A stretch of DNA of 64,000 nucleotides from Bog-473 sp963804055 (GTDB lineage: Bacteria; Actinomycetota; Acidimicrobiia; Acidimicrobiales; RAAP-2), in assembly GCA_963804055.1 (NCBI GenBank), contig CAWDOU010000005.1, forward strand, positions 124,001-188,000. Direction: 5' to 3'. Positions 18,418-27,183 of the stretch are shown here, in pieces. The position numbers were made by a program, and so were the translations under genes. The number at the start of each line of letters is the position of its first letter. The stretch's first letter is position 1. The notes below the pieces were generated by a model. The model ran no database searches, was not told the origin of the DNA, and saw only the letters and a list, made by a program, of their open reading frames with translations.

Positions 18418-20727
18418 TCAGACGGCCGAGCCGAAGAACGGCATGTTCTCCCCCGGAGGACCGAACGAGAAGAGACCACCGTCGGAGGCCACCATCCAAT
18501 AGCCGTCGTATGAGTTGTTGTCGAACCCGCCGACGACCGGCTGGGCCAGCTTGATGCCCCCGGTCGACCCGAAGAAGGGCGCGTCGTAGGAGAACACCCC
18601 GCCGTCGGAGGCGACCAGTCGGTACCCGCTCCCGTCCGACACCGGTGCGATGGCGACGACCGGCTTGTTGAGCTTGATGCCTCCGGTCGACCCGAAGAAG
18701 GGTGCGTTGTAGGAGAACACGCCGCCGTCGGAGGCGACGAGCCAGTAGCCGCCGGTCGCCCTGTCGAGCCCCATGCCGACCACGGGCTGGTTGAGCTTGA
18801 TGCCTCCGGTCGAACCGAAGAAGGGTGCGTCGTAGGAGAACACCCCGCCGTCGGAGGCGACGAGCCAGTAGCCGGTCCCGTTCAGCGTGGGAGTGATGCC
18901 GACCACGGGCTTGTTCAGGTGGATGTTCCCCGTCGAACCGAGGAACGGCGCGTTGAAGGCGAACACCCCGCCGTCGGACCCGACGAGCCAGTAGCCGCCG
19001 GTCGCGCGGTCCACCGCCATCCCCACGATGGGCTGGTTGAGCTTGACGCCCGTCAGCGAGCCGTAGCAGGTAGCAGCGCCGAAGGTCGCCACGGCGCCGG
19101 CCGAGTTCACCTCGTAGTAGCCCGTGCCGTCGTCGAGGGCGGCGCCGCCGACCACCGTGCCCGAGGGCAGGGTGGAGACGCAGCTCGTCTGGACCGGGCC
19201 CGGCGTGGCCGGACCGGCCCCGGGCAGCGTCTGGAACCACAGGTAGGCGTTGGTGGGCACCTCGCCGACACCGCCGACGCCGATGCCGCTGTTGGGTTGG
19301 TTCTCGAGTGCCTTGACGGCCGAGTAGCTCTTGGCCGCCTCGACCGCGTTCAGGCCGGCGGGCGAGGTCACCGGAATGATGATGACGTTCCACCACTCAG
19401 GCTGGTCGCCGTTGCGCGTGGTGAGCAGGTGGTCGTGTCCCGGCAGGGGCACGTTGTCCAGTGACGCTGCCGGCGCGCCGAGCACCGTGGCCAATCGGGA
19501 GAGGTCGATGGTGGCCGGGTGGTCGATGCAGGTGATGGCGCTCGAGCACTGGTTGTAGGTGACCGGCGGGGTGGAGTACAGCGGCACCGGGATGTACAGG
19601 GGGTCGATGTTGCCGTTCGTCACCGTCGGCGAGGGCGGCGTCTGATCGGCCACGCCCGGCGGCACGGCGTTCGGTGCCGCGCCGGCTTCGCAACCGGTCG
19701 CCGATGCGGCCGACACCGTGGTGTCACAGAAGAACGGCTCCGTGTAGAGCGCGTCCACGTCCTGCCCGTCGATCCAGTCATGGCTGATCCCGATGTTCTG
19801 GCAATTCGGCGCGGTAGCGCCGCAGTCGTTCTGCAGGTTGTCGATCACGGTGCCGGGCTCGGTCTGGTTGACCGTCGGGTCGGGGTCCGGAGCCGTGGCG
19901 ACCGGCGCCCCGGGAGGAGCCGTGGCCGTCAGGTCGGCCGCCTGCGCGGCCGGGACCGTCCCGGGGAGAACCTGGAAGAACAGCGAGACGTTGGTCGGGG
20001 CCTCAATGGCCTTCGACGCGTTGACGGCGGCGGTGATGGCGGCCGTGCTGGTGAGCGTGGCGAAGGTGGCGGGGTCGGTCGTCGCCACCACCTCGACGTT
20101 CCACCACTCGGGTACTCCGCTGTTGCGCGTCCCCACGACGTGGTCGTGCGACGGGATCGGCACGTTGGCGACGCTGCTCGGTGACGGGCTCCCTGGAAGG
20201 GCGCCGGCGATGCGCGAGAGGTCGATGGTCGGCGGGTGGTCGATGCACGTCGCCGTCGCCGTGCACTGCGTGGGCGGTGCGTTCACGAACAGCGGTACCG
20301 GGATGTAGAGCGTGTCCTGGTGCGTGGTGTTCCCGAGCGAGGTCCCGTTGGGCGAGGTTGCGCTGGGCGAGCCCGACTGCGGAGCACCGGCCTCGCAGCC
20401 GGTCGATGCACCCGAGCTCACGTTGGAGTCGCAGTAGTAGTCCTCGCTGTAGAGGAGATCGACGTTTGTCCCGTTGTAGTAGCCGTAGGACTCGCCGACC
20501 TGACCACAGGTCGGCGAGTCGTTACCGCAGTTGTACTGCAGGGGATCGATGGTGGTCCCGTTGTCGCCGGACGGCGGTGGCACCTGCACCGCGTGCGGCG
20601 CGGAGGCGGCCGCGGCCGCCTGCGCGCCGACGATGCCGGATACGCCGAGAACGACGACGAACAGCGACGCGACCAAGGCCGTCACCGTTCGCAGCGAAAA
20701 ACCAATCAGATCGAATCGATGCCTCAT
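18418..20727 (-). CDS. Secreted protein: tandem duplicated domain plus six GYWLVASDGG repeats
   Basis: A 769-residue exported protein. A signal peptide spans about residues 1-42. Two tandem copies of an unrecognised domain follow (about 50-285 and 290-510); each copy contains a C-rich start, a CIDHPxTIDLSRLA segment, then an N-V-P-x-P-x-H-D-H motif and an EWWNV segment, ending in a FFQVLPG/WFQTLPG strand. The C-terminus (about 525-769) is six repeats of about 41 residues with the core GYWLVASDGGVFSYxAPFFGSTGGIKLNxPVVG, suggesting a six-bladed beta-propeller. The Met at 20727 was preferred over 20772 because it directly precedes the signal sequence. Function is unknown; the paired His/Asp motif could bind metal. 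Confidence 0.75.
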   Translation of the reverse strand: MRHRFDLIGFSLRTVTALVASLFVVVLGVSGIVGAQAAAAASAPHAVQVPPPSGDNGTTIDPLQYNCGNDSPTCGQVGESYGYYNGTNVDLLYSEDYYCDSNVSSGASTGCEAGAPQSGSPSATSPNGTSLGNTTHQDTLYIPVPLFVNAPPTQCTATATCIDHPPTIDLSRIAGALPGSPSPSSVANVPIPSHDHVVGTRNSGVPEWWNVEVVATTDPATFATLTSTAAITAAVNASKAIEAPTNVSLFFQVLPGTVPAAQAADLTATAPPGAPVATAPDPDPTVNQTEPGTVIDNLQNDCGATAPNCQNIGISHDWIDGQDVDALYTEPFFCDTTVSAASATGCEAGAAPNAVPPGVADQTPPSPTVTNGNIDPLYIPVPLYSTPPVTYNQCSSAITCIDHPATIDLSRLATVLGAPAASLDNVPLPGHDHLLTTRNGDQPEWWNVIIIPVTSPAGLNAVEAAKSYSAVKALENQPNSGIGVGGVGEVPTNAYLWFQTLPGAGPATPGPVQTSCVSTLPSGTVVGGAALDDGTGYYEVNSAGAVATFGAATCYGSLTGVKLNQPIVGMAVDRATGGYWLVGSDGGVFAFNAPFLGSTGNIHLNKPVVGITPTLNGTGYWLVASDGGVFSYDAPFFGSTGGIKLNQPVVGMGLDRATGGYWLVASDGGVFSYNAPFFGSTGGIKLNKPVVAIAPVSDGSGYRLVASDGGVFSYDAPFFGSTGGIKLAQPVVGGFDNNSYDGYWMVASDGGLFSFGPPGENMPFFGSAV
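18430..19128 (-). repeat. Six tandem repeats of about 123 bp within the secreted protein gene
   Basis: The DNA repeats with a period of about 123 bp, encoding the 41-residue GYWLVASDGG units. The central units are nearly identical at nucleotide level around 18541, 18661 and 18781, and the outer units are more diverged, which points to recent homogenisation of the middle of the array. It is protein-coding, not a CRISPR or intergenic repeat. Confidence 0.85.
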
Positions 20728-20936
20728 TGCGCACACCTTTCGTGGAGGGAGTCCGTCGCCGTGACACCGCACTGCGCGGGAATGGCCACGGCAGGTGTTC
20801 GGCCCCGTGTGACCAGCCGGATGCCAGGTTCTTCTCCAGCTCGTGGGCCACCCCGGAGAACTCGGCTCACACTTCCCTCACACCCGGATTGCCGGTTCGT
20901 CACATCTGGAGCCGACGCTGGTTCCGAAGAGATGGT

Positions 20937-20943
20937 GAGGAGG
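20937..20943 (+). promoter_or_regulatory. Strong Shine-Dalgarno deciding the start at 20949
   Basis: GAGGAGG lies 5 nt upstream of the ATG at 20949 and fixes this start within a much longer open frame that begins at 20181 inside the divergent gene. Confidence 0.8.
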
Positions 20944-20948
20944 TCCGC

Positions 20949-21824
20949 ATGCGGACGGTGAGGGAATCGATGAGTGCGCGCTGGACCGGACTGGGCCTGG
21001 CGGCGCGGCTGTGGTGGACAGGGCTGGCCGCGGTCGGCCTCGCCGCCGTCCTGGTGCTGGCCGCGACCACCGTGTCTGACGCGTCCTCGCACCCGGCGCC
21101 CGGCTCCTCGGCGGCGGCGAGGCCGGCGGCGAAGAGTGCGGGCTCGGGCAGCGGCAGCGGCAGCGGGTCGATGGCGGGCATGTCGATGGGGAGTACGCGT
21201 GCGGGCTCGTCGACGCCGGCCGGATCCGCGCAGACGACGTCCAGCGTGTGCAGCAATGTCAAGGGGGCGACGACCATGGCGGACGGCATGGTGATGGCAC
21301 CGGTTCCGTCGGGGAGCCCGACAGCGAGCCAGCAGGCGGCAGCCAATCGGCTCGTCGCCGAGACCACCGCCACGCTGTCGAAGTACGCGAGCCTCTCCGC
21401 CGCCACCGCGGCCGGCTACACCCCGGCCACGAACCCGAACGGGTACCTCGTCCACTACGCCAACTGGCAGATCGCCAAAACCGACGGGTTCGACCCGGCG
21501 AACCCCGCCTTCTTGATGTACGCCAACACGGTCAACGGCCCGAAGCTCATGGGGGCCATGTATCTCGGGCCGGCACCGTGCACCCCCGGTGCCGACGTCG
21601 GCGGCCCGCTCACCCAGTGGCACGCCCACGACGACCTCTGCCTCTCCGGCGGCCAGGTCGTCGGCCGGACGACGGCCACCGGAGCGTGCACCGCCGGCGT
21701 GCACAACACCGACACGTACTTCATGCTCCACGTGTGGACCGAGCCGTCCCTGGCCTCGACGCACCAATTCCAGGCCGACCTGACCCGGGCCGAGCTGGCG
21801 CCGATCATCCGGGGCCAGGCGTGA
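20949..21824 (+). CDS. Secreted Met/His-containing protein of unknown function
   Basis: A 291-residue exported protein. A long signal segment or membrane anchor spans about residues 15-40. It is followed by an Ala/Gly/Ser linker with a Met-rich MAGMSMGS patch reminiscent of copper-binding proteins. The conserved-looking domain (about 110-290) contains NPNGYLVHYANW, GAMYLGP, QWHAHDDLC and FMLHVWTEP segments, with several His and two Cys that could bind metal. I do not recognise the family. The stop overlaps the next gene's GTG by 4 bp, so the two products are probably made together, and the partner is a membrane protein. Confidence 0.7.
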   Translation: MRTVRESMSARWTGLGLAARLWWTGLAAVGLAAVLVLAATTVSDASSHPAPGSSAAARPAAKSAGSGSGSGSGSMAGMSMGSTRAGSSTPAGSAQTTSSVCSNVKGATTMADGMVMAPVPSGSPTASQQAAANRLVAETTATLSKYASLSAATAAGYTPATNPNGYLVHYANWQIAKTDGFDPANPAFLMYANTVNGPKLMGAMYLGPAPCTPGADVGGPLTQWHAHDDLCLSGGQVVGRTTATGACTAGVHNTDTYFMLHVWTEPSLASTHQFQADLTRAELAPIIRGQA

Positions 21825-22815
21825 CCCCGGAACGGGTGCGGGCCCCCAACCGGGTCAGCGCGCGGACCATTCAGATCGGCCTCGGCATCATCTGGCTGCT
21901 CGACGGGCTGCTGCAGCTGCAGCCCAGGATGTTCGGCCCCGACTTCGCCAACCAGGTCATCCTGCCGACGGCGCAGGGGCAGCCGGGCCTGGTGTCCGGC
22001 GCCATCACCTATGTGGCGCACCTGATCGCCCTGCAACCCGCCTTGACCAACGCCGTCTTCGCCAGCGTCCAGATCCTCATCGGCCTCGGACTGCTGATCC
22101 GCCAGACGGTGCGGCCGGCCCTCGCTCTCTCTTTCGCCTGGGCGCTCGGCGTCTGGGCGCTCGGCGAGGGATTCGGCATGCTCTTCACCGGCATGGCGTC
22201 CCCGCTCACGGGCGCGCCGGGCGGCGCCCTCCTCTACGTCGCCATCGGGCTCCTGGTGTGGCCCCGCACGGCGCGGACGGCCGAAGGCCCGGTGTTCGCG
22301 GGCCCGGCCACCGTCGAGGGGCCGCTGGGTGCGCGCGGCGGCCAGGCGGTATGGGCGATCGTCTGGAGCGGCATGGGGGTTCTCTGGCTGCTGCCGGCCA
22401 ACCGGGCCGGCCAGAGCATCTCGGGGGCGATCGGTGGCGCCGTCAGCGGCGAGCCGGGCTGGCTCGCCCACGTGCAGCTGTCCGTGGCGCACGCCCTGGG
22501 CAGCGGCGGCGGTTCGGTCGCCGTCGCCTGCGCCGTCTTGTCCTTCGTCATCGGTCTGGGCCCCCTCGTCTCGCGGCACACCACCGTCTTCCTGGTGGCC
22601 GGTGCCGCGCTGGCCCTCGACTACTGGGTGTTCGGGGAGGCCTTCGGGCAACCCTTCAGCGGCATCGCCACCGACCCCAACACCGGGCCGCTCCTCGTCC
22701 TGCTGGCGCTCGCCCTCTACCCGAACCGTGCGCCGGCCGCTTCGGTCGCCGAGATCGACCGGACCAGCGGCGCGGCGAACCGGCGGCGCGGGTGGCGTTC
22801 CCCGTCGCATCGTAG
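21821..22815 (+). CDS. DoxX-like membrane protein with internal duplication, frameshifted 3' end
   Basis: This membrane protein of about 330 residues consists of two similar halves. Each half ends in a WxxGExFGxxFxGxA segment followed by a GPLL/GALL hydrophobic helix and a P at the membrane edge (around residues 105-145 and 265-305), which indicates tandem duplication of a four-helix DoxX-like module. GTG at 21821 overlaps the upstream stop. The frame then stays open to 24061, running antisense through the convergent amidohydrolase gene, which is not credible. A one-base shift near 22780-22800 would give an ending RVAFPVAS with TAG at 22813-22815, just before the neighbour. The listed end assumes that shift. 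Confidence 0.62.
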
Positions 22816-22834
22816 GGGGGCGCCGGACGCCGAT

Positions 22835-24385
22835 TCAGAACGGCAGCCAGCCGGTGGCCGACGCGCCGAGCCAGTCGAGCATCTGACGGCGCGTCGTCGG
22901 GCCGTGGGGCTGCCAGGCCGAGGGCAGCGCGCCCTCGTGGCGCAGCGCCGCCGCTTCCGAGATGTTGGCCGTGAGCGGATCCTGGGTCAGCGCGCAGCGT
23001 GTGGCCGTCGCGTCGACGCCGAAGAGCCTGGCGGCGTTGAGGCCGAACAGGCCGGCCTTCAGATCGGCTGTCAGCGCCGGGTACTGGTACGCCTCCTGGA
23101 ACTCCGGTGTGATCTCGAAGGTCCGCATGGCCATGATCTGGGGCTCGGGGCTGCCGTACCAGATGGCATCAGTCCCCCACATGACCCGTTGCGCGCCCAC
23201 CCGGCTCAACAGCTTGCCGATGGCGTGGGCGGCCTGGTCCGGCATGGTCAGCAGCTGGCGCCACATGGTGGCGATGTCGACCCAGACGTTGTCGTTCGGC
23301 GGCACGCCGTGGACGTCGAGCGACCGCAGCAGCGTGTCGATGCCGATGGTGGCGTCCGGGTTGTACGGGCCTTCCACCTGCGAAGGGTCCCACGCGGCGT
23401 GGTAGATGACGAACTGCATGTCGGGGAACTGACGCGACACGGCCACGACGTCGTCGGGGTGGTTGAACGCCGGGTCGAAGTTCACCAGTGGCAGCCCCTT
23501 GTGCGCGACGAAGACCTTGACCCCGAGGTCGTGCGCGTGCTGGACCGTGGGAAGCCCGATGGTGGGGTCCTGGAGCGAGTAGCCCTGGCCCGTCGGGCTC
23601 CAGGCCGTGTACACCTTGAAGGCGGCCGGCGGCCCCGTCGACACGGCGCCCGACATCTCCTGGAGCGTCGATTCCACCGGCCCGACATTGGGAGCGATGA
23701 TGTTCTCGACCAGCAGCCGGCTGGCGCCACCACCGGTGAGCCCGGCCGTGATCTCCCGGGTGCGCAACGCCTCGGGGAACGGGATGGGCGCGTTGGACGG
23801 GCCGGAGTTGGGGACATCGGTCAGGATGGCCATGGTCGTGTCGCTGGCCAGGAACATGTCGTGGAGGTAGCTGGCCCGGTCGACGCAATCGAGCTGGGTG
23901 CTGTCGGTGCAGCCGGCGGGGAGCATGGAGAGCACGAGCGACGTCGTCTCGGGTGCATCGTCGACCCAGGGCCCGCTCGGAATGACGTGGTGCGTGTGGA
24001 CGTCGAAGACGAACTCCGTGCCGCTCAACGCCTGCTCGCAGGCGGCCGTGTCCTCCGGTGACGGCACGCTGAAGCGACCTCCCCTCCCCCGGGGCCTGGC
24101 GACCGCCTGCGGGCGCGGGGCCGACGGCGAGCTGCAGCCTGCGAATTCGAAGGCGGCGAGCGTCGCCGCCACGGCGCCGGCGCCCTGCAGGAATCGCCGG
24201 CGGTCCACCCCGGCCCGCCGCGCCGCGTCATCGATGGACTCGCGCACCAGGGCGGTGACCTTGCGGTCCCTCGCGCCGGCGGCGGCGGGGACGAATTCGC
24301 CGTTGGAAACCGGGCCGGCGTCGAGCGGCAATTGGTCGTCGGGCCGGTCGCGCTGGCGGCGCGAGAAGGAGCCGATGCCAGCCAT
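22835..24385 (-). CDS. Exported amidohydrolase-family metal-dependent hydrolase
   Basis: A 516-residue protein of the amidohydrolase 2 type. A Tat-like RRRFLQGAGAVAATLAAFEFAGC segment lies around residues 60-85 and ends in a lipobox-like FAGC, so the enzyme is probably exported folded and lipid-anchored. The metal motif is FDVHTHHV, with later VKVFVAHKG, IYHAAWD and WGTDAIWYG segments supplying further His and Asp ligands. The substrate is unknown; family members include decarboxylases and lactonases. A long pre-Tat N-terminus suggests that the start may lie downstream of 24385. Confidence 0.83.
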   Translation of the reverse strand: MAGIGSFSRRQRDRPDDQLPLDAGPVSNGEFVPAAAGARDRKVTALVRESIDDAARRAGVDRRRFLQGAGAVAATLAAFEFAGCSSPSAPRPQAVARPRGRGGRFSVPSPEDTAACEQALSGTEFVFDVHTHHVIPSGPWVDDAPETTSLVLSMLPAGCTDSTQLDCVDRASYLHDMFLASDTTMAILTDVPNSGPSNAPIPFPEALRTREITAGLTGGGASRLLVENIIAPNVGPVESTLQEMSGAVSTGPPAAFKVYTAWSPTGQGYSLQDPTIGLPTVQHAHDLGVKVFVAHKGLPLVNFDPAFNHPDDVVAVSRQFPDMQFVIYHAAWDPSQVEGPYNPDATIGIDTLLRSLDVHGVPPNDNVWVDIATMWRQLLTMPDQAAHAIGKLLSRVGAQRVMWGTDAIWYGSPEPQIMAMRTFEITPEFQEAYQYPALTADLKAGLFGLNAARLFGVDATATRCALTQDPLTANISEAAALRHEGALPSAWQPHGPTTRRQMLDWLGASATGWLPF

Positions 24386-24661
24386 GGCCGGAGGATACGC
24401 CCGCCCCGGGCCGATCTGCAGGGCGGGATCTCGAGTGGTGCCCGAGGCGCCTCGTCGTCCCCGTCACGCATGGCCCTGGTGACCGCCGGCGTGCACCCGG
24501 CGCATGACCTCGGAGTCGGCGTCGGTGCCCTCACCGAGCCGGCCGAAGGGCATGTGGCAACGTCAGTCGCACGCGGGGACCGAAGACCCGGATCGGCGCT
24601 CGGTGGAATCAGAATCTGCCGGCAATCTTCAGAACGGGCGCCAACGCGCCGATATGAGACC

Positions 24662-26437
24662 GTGAACGATGGCGTGCATCCCAGGGAACGGGACCCCTGG
24701 GGCTGGTACGCGCCCCATCGCGCCATCGTGCTCCTCGGCGTCGTCCTGATCCTGATCGCCCTCGGTGGGGCGACCTTGGGCGTGGTCAATGCCTCCCGGT
24801 CCGAAGCCCTGACGGCCAAACTGTCGGGCCGCTATCTCGTGCTGCTCCCGCCGGTGCGGCAGATCCGGGCAGACGCGAGCGCGTTCCAGGTGGTGGCCGA
24901 TAAGGCCTTCACCGGCACCGCGCCGTCCAGCACCCTCGTGGCCCAAGGGGTGACCGCTGCAGCCGCCCTCAACAAGGCGTATCTCACGCTCGGCCATCTC
25001 CTCGCCCTACCGGGCAACGCCGGCCTCGCACCACATCTGCCCGCCCAGATGGCCGCGTACGACGCAGCGCAGTCGAATCTCGGTCCCTTCCTGGCCAGCG
25101 AGGTACGGACGCCGCAGACCGCACAGCTGGCTGCGGCCGAGACATCAACCGAGGCGACTCTCGACAAGACCCTTTCCACGTTGCAGGCGACCATCTCCAC
25201 CCGCCTGGACACAACGGCCGACCAGGCGCAGGCGGCCGCCAGCGCCGCCCGAGCCGACCTCCTGTGGTCGATTGCCATAGGGAGTGCCTTCGCCCTCACC
25301 GTGACGGTGGTCCTCACCCGACACGCCCTTCTGGTCGAGCGCAAGCAGGCGCGGCGTGAAGCCGTGCAGTCCGAGCTCGCCAACAGGATCGCGTTCGAGG
25401 CGAGCCTGCAGACCGCACTGGAGATGTCCAAGGCCGAAGCCTCGGTCTTCGACCTGGTGGCCGAGGCGCTCAACCAGGCCGCTCCGGGCATGCCGTCCGA
25501 GCTGCTGCTGGCCGATTCCAGCACGGCGCACTTCCGACAGGTGCTCGTCAGTGAGGCGGGTGCGGACCATGAGGGGTGCGGCGTCGTGTCCCCCGACGAC
25601 TGCCCGGCCGCATCGAGAGCACGGACAATGGTGTTCCCCTCGAGCACCGCCCTCGACGCCTGTCCCAATCTCCGCGGCCGCGGGTGCTCCGCCCTGTGCG
25701 TGCCCATGAGCATCAGCGGCAACTCCACGGGGGTCTTCCATGTGACCACGGACGACGGCTCGCCACCGCCCGACTCGATACAGGCCAACGTGGAGGTGGT
25801 CGCCCAACGGACATCGGAGCGCTTGGCGATGCTGCGTGCCTTCGAACTCTCCCAGACCCAGGCCAACAGCGACTCTCTCACGGGCCTCATGACCCGGAGG
25901 AGCCTGGAGGCCGCCGTCCGGGACCTCCATTCCACGGGCACGCCGTATGCGGTGGCCTACGGGGACCTCGACCATTTCAAGAGCTTGAACGACACCTTCG
26001 GACACGCCACCGGCGACCGTGCGCTGCGGACCTTCTCCCAGGTGCTCCGTGACTCCCTCCGACCCCCCGACATCCCGGGCCGCTACGGCGGGGAGGAGTT
26101 CGTCATCGTCCTCCCCAACTGCTCACTGCCCGAGGCGGAGCAGGTCCTGGAACGAGTCCGCACCCGTCTCTCCGAACGGATCATCATGGCCGAGCTCCCC
26201 CCGTTCACCGTCAGCTTCGGCCTCACCGCCTCCGACCAGGGCCCTGACTTCGACCAGGTGGTTTCCCTCGCCGATGCCGCCCTTCTCCGCGCCAAGGTCG
26301 AGGGACGGGACCGGATCGTCGTCGCCACGGGAGCAGACCCCGCAGTCGCGACGAGGGAGAGCGATCTGATCGGTCCGGATGTCCCTCCCATCGGGGATCC
26401 CTACGATGTGACACTGCGGGAGCCGCAGCACAACTGA
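24662..26437 (+). CDS. Membrane diguanylate cyclase with GAF-like domain and I-site
   Basis: A 591-residue c-di-GMP synthase. Two membrane helices (about 20-42 and 200-225) frame an Ala-rich extracytoplasmic sensor region. A GAF-like cytoplasmic domain spans about 235-400 and contains a Cys cluster (EGCG, DDCPA, DACPN, RGCSALC) that might bind a metal or sense redox. The GGDEF domain follows, with the active motif YGGEEF and an inhibitory site RPPD exactly five residues upstream. The metal aspartate lies in YGDLDHFK. GTG at 24662 is the first plausible start. It has no phosphodiesterase domain and no obvious partner gene nearby. Confidence 0.92.
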   Translation: MNDGVHPRERDPWGWYAPHRAIVLLGVVLILIALGGATLGVVNASRSEALTAKLSGRYLVLLPPVRQIRADASAFQVVADKAFTGTAPSSTLVAQGVTAAAALNKAYLTLGHLLALPGNAGLAPHLPAQMAAYDAAQSNLGPFLASEVRTPQTAQLAAAETSTEATLDKTLSTLQATISTRLDTTADQAQAAASAARADLLWSIAIGSAFALTVTVVLTRHALLVERKQARREAVQSELANRIAFEASLQTALEMSKAEASVFDLVAEALNQAAPGMPSELLLADSSTAHFRQVLVSEAGADHEGCGVVSPDDCPAASRARTMVFPSSTALDACPNLRGRGCSALCVPMSISGNSTGVFHVTTDDGSPPPDSIQANVEVVAQRTSERLAMLRAFELSQTQANSDSLTGLMTRRSLEAAVRDLHSTGTPYAVAYGDLDHFKSLNDTFGHATGDRALRTFSQVLRDSLRPPDIPGRYGGEEFVIVLPNCSLPEAEQVLERVRTRLSERIIMAELPPFTVSFGLTASDQGPDFDQVVSLADAALLRAKVEGRDRIVVATGADPAVATRESDLIGPDVPPIGDPYDVTLREPQHN

Positions 26438-26439
26438 GT

Positions 26440-26463
26440 TTCGCCGGTCGACTTCTCGGCGAA
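26440..26463. terminator. Weak hairpin between convergent genes
   Basis: A 7-bp inverted repeat, TTCGCCG against CGGCGAA, with a 10-nt loop sits immediately after the diguanylate cyclase stop and before the convergent lipoprotein stop. There is no T-tract. Confidence 0.3.
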
Positions 26464-26486
26464 CAACGACCTCCCGGCCGCTCGTC

Positions 26487-27095
26487 TCAGCCGGACGTGG
26501 TCGTGGTCGTCGTGGTCGTCGTGGTCGTCGTGGTCGTCGTGGTCGTCGGAGCCGCCACCTTGGCGGCGCCCAGCACGGCGACGGCCGCGCTCGAAATGAG
26601 GAACCCGTCCCCGTTGGCCAGCGTGCACCGCACGCCCGCCGTCGACGACGCGCAGGTGAAGGGCCCCAGCGTGATCGATTGGCCGTAGGCCAGCGTGGGC
26701 GTGTTCTCGCCGGCATTGGAGAGGCAGCTCACTCCGGTGCACTCGGCGAGGGTGCCATCCGCCGAGAGCGTCACCGACTTCGGCGGTGAGAGGGTCAGGC
26801 AGAAGGCGCTCGTGAGGGCGCTCGGCCCGAAATTGTTGTCGATCTCGCAGCTGATGTTCTTCGACGGTGAGAAGAACTCGGTGCCGGTCGACGTCTGCGG
26901 GACCAGGGTGCCCGACGTGGTCGACGTCGCCGACGGGCTCGATGTCGTCGAGCGCGCGGTGCTCGACGTCGTGGCCCGATTGGAGGTCGTCGTCGTGTTC
27001 GAGGAGGACGGGCCGCTCGAGCAGGCGGCGAGTGTCAGCGCGCAGGCCAGCAGGACCAGGGGGCGGATCGACCACGTGCGCAGTGCTCTGGGCAT
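26487..27095 (-). CDS. Lipoprotein with Ser/Thr-rich linker and poly-Thr C-terminus
   Basis: A 202-residue exported lipoprotein. The signal peptide ends in the lipobox LTLAAC near residue 24. A Ser/Thr linker of about 45 residues leads into a compact domain (about 70-175) with Cys pairs (ISCEID, SAFCLTL, AECTGVSCL, PFTCASS, VRCTL), likely disulfide-bonded. It resembles small secreted actinobacterial domains of the DUF6636 kind, though I am not sure of that name. The protein ends in 17 consecutive threonines followed by Ser-Gly. It faces the outside of the membrane, and its function is unknown. Confidence 0.7.
   Translation of the reverse strand: MPRALRTWSIRPLVLLACALTLAACSSGPSSSNTTTTSNRATTSSTARSTTSSPSATSTTSGTLVPQTSTGTEFFSPSKNISCEIDNNFGPSALTSAFCLTLSPPKSVTLSADGTLAECTGVSCLSNAGENTPTLAYGQSITLGPFTCASSTAGVRCTLANGDGFLISSAAVAVLGAAKVAAPTTTTTTTTTTTTTTTTTSG
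26496..26546 (-). repeat. 9-bp-period microsatellite encoding 17 Thr
   Basis: A 51-bp tract of alternating GTC and GTG units, read on the minus strand as ACG/ACC codons with a mostly 9-nt period, encodes the poly-Thr tail. Length change by 9 bp keeps the frame and would alter tail length. Confidence 0.85.
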
Positions 27096-27183
27096 TGGGA
27101 AAGCTTAAACGGCATCTTGGAAACGGGGGTGCTGACCTTCTCGTTGGGCGTGGCCGTCTCGGCGGAACCGCGCGGGCGCTGCC

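Noticed and set aside
18430..19128. A repeat array that might be mistaken for a CRISPR or satellite
   Set aside because: The period of about 123 bp is an exact multiple of three and encodes conserved 41-residue protein units with no spacer structure.
21248..24061. A 937-residue plus-strand open frame
   Set aside because: Its first part is out of frame with the secreted protein, and its last 400 residues are antisense to the amidohydrolase; only the middle is the DoxX-like gene.
24386..24661. An N-terminal extension of the diguanylate cyclase, or a small gene in this gap
   Set aside because: The upstream frame lacks a membrane or sensor motif, and the region reads as an intergenic stretch between divergent genes.
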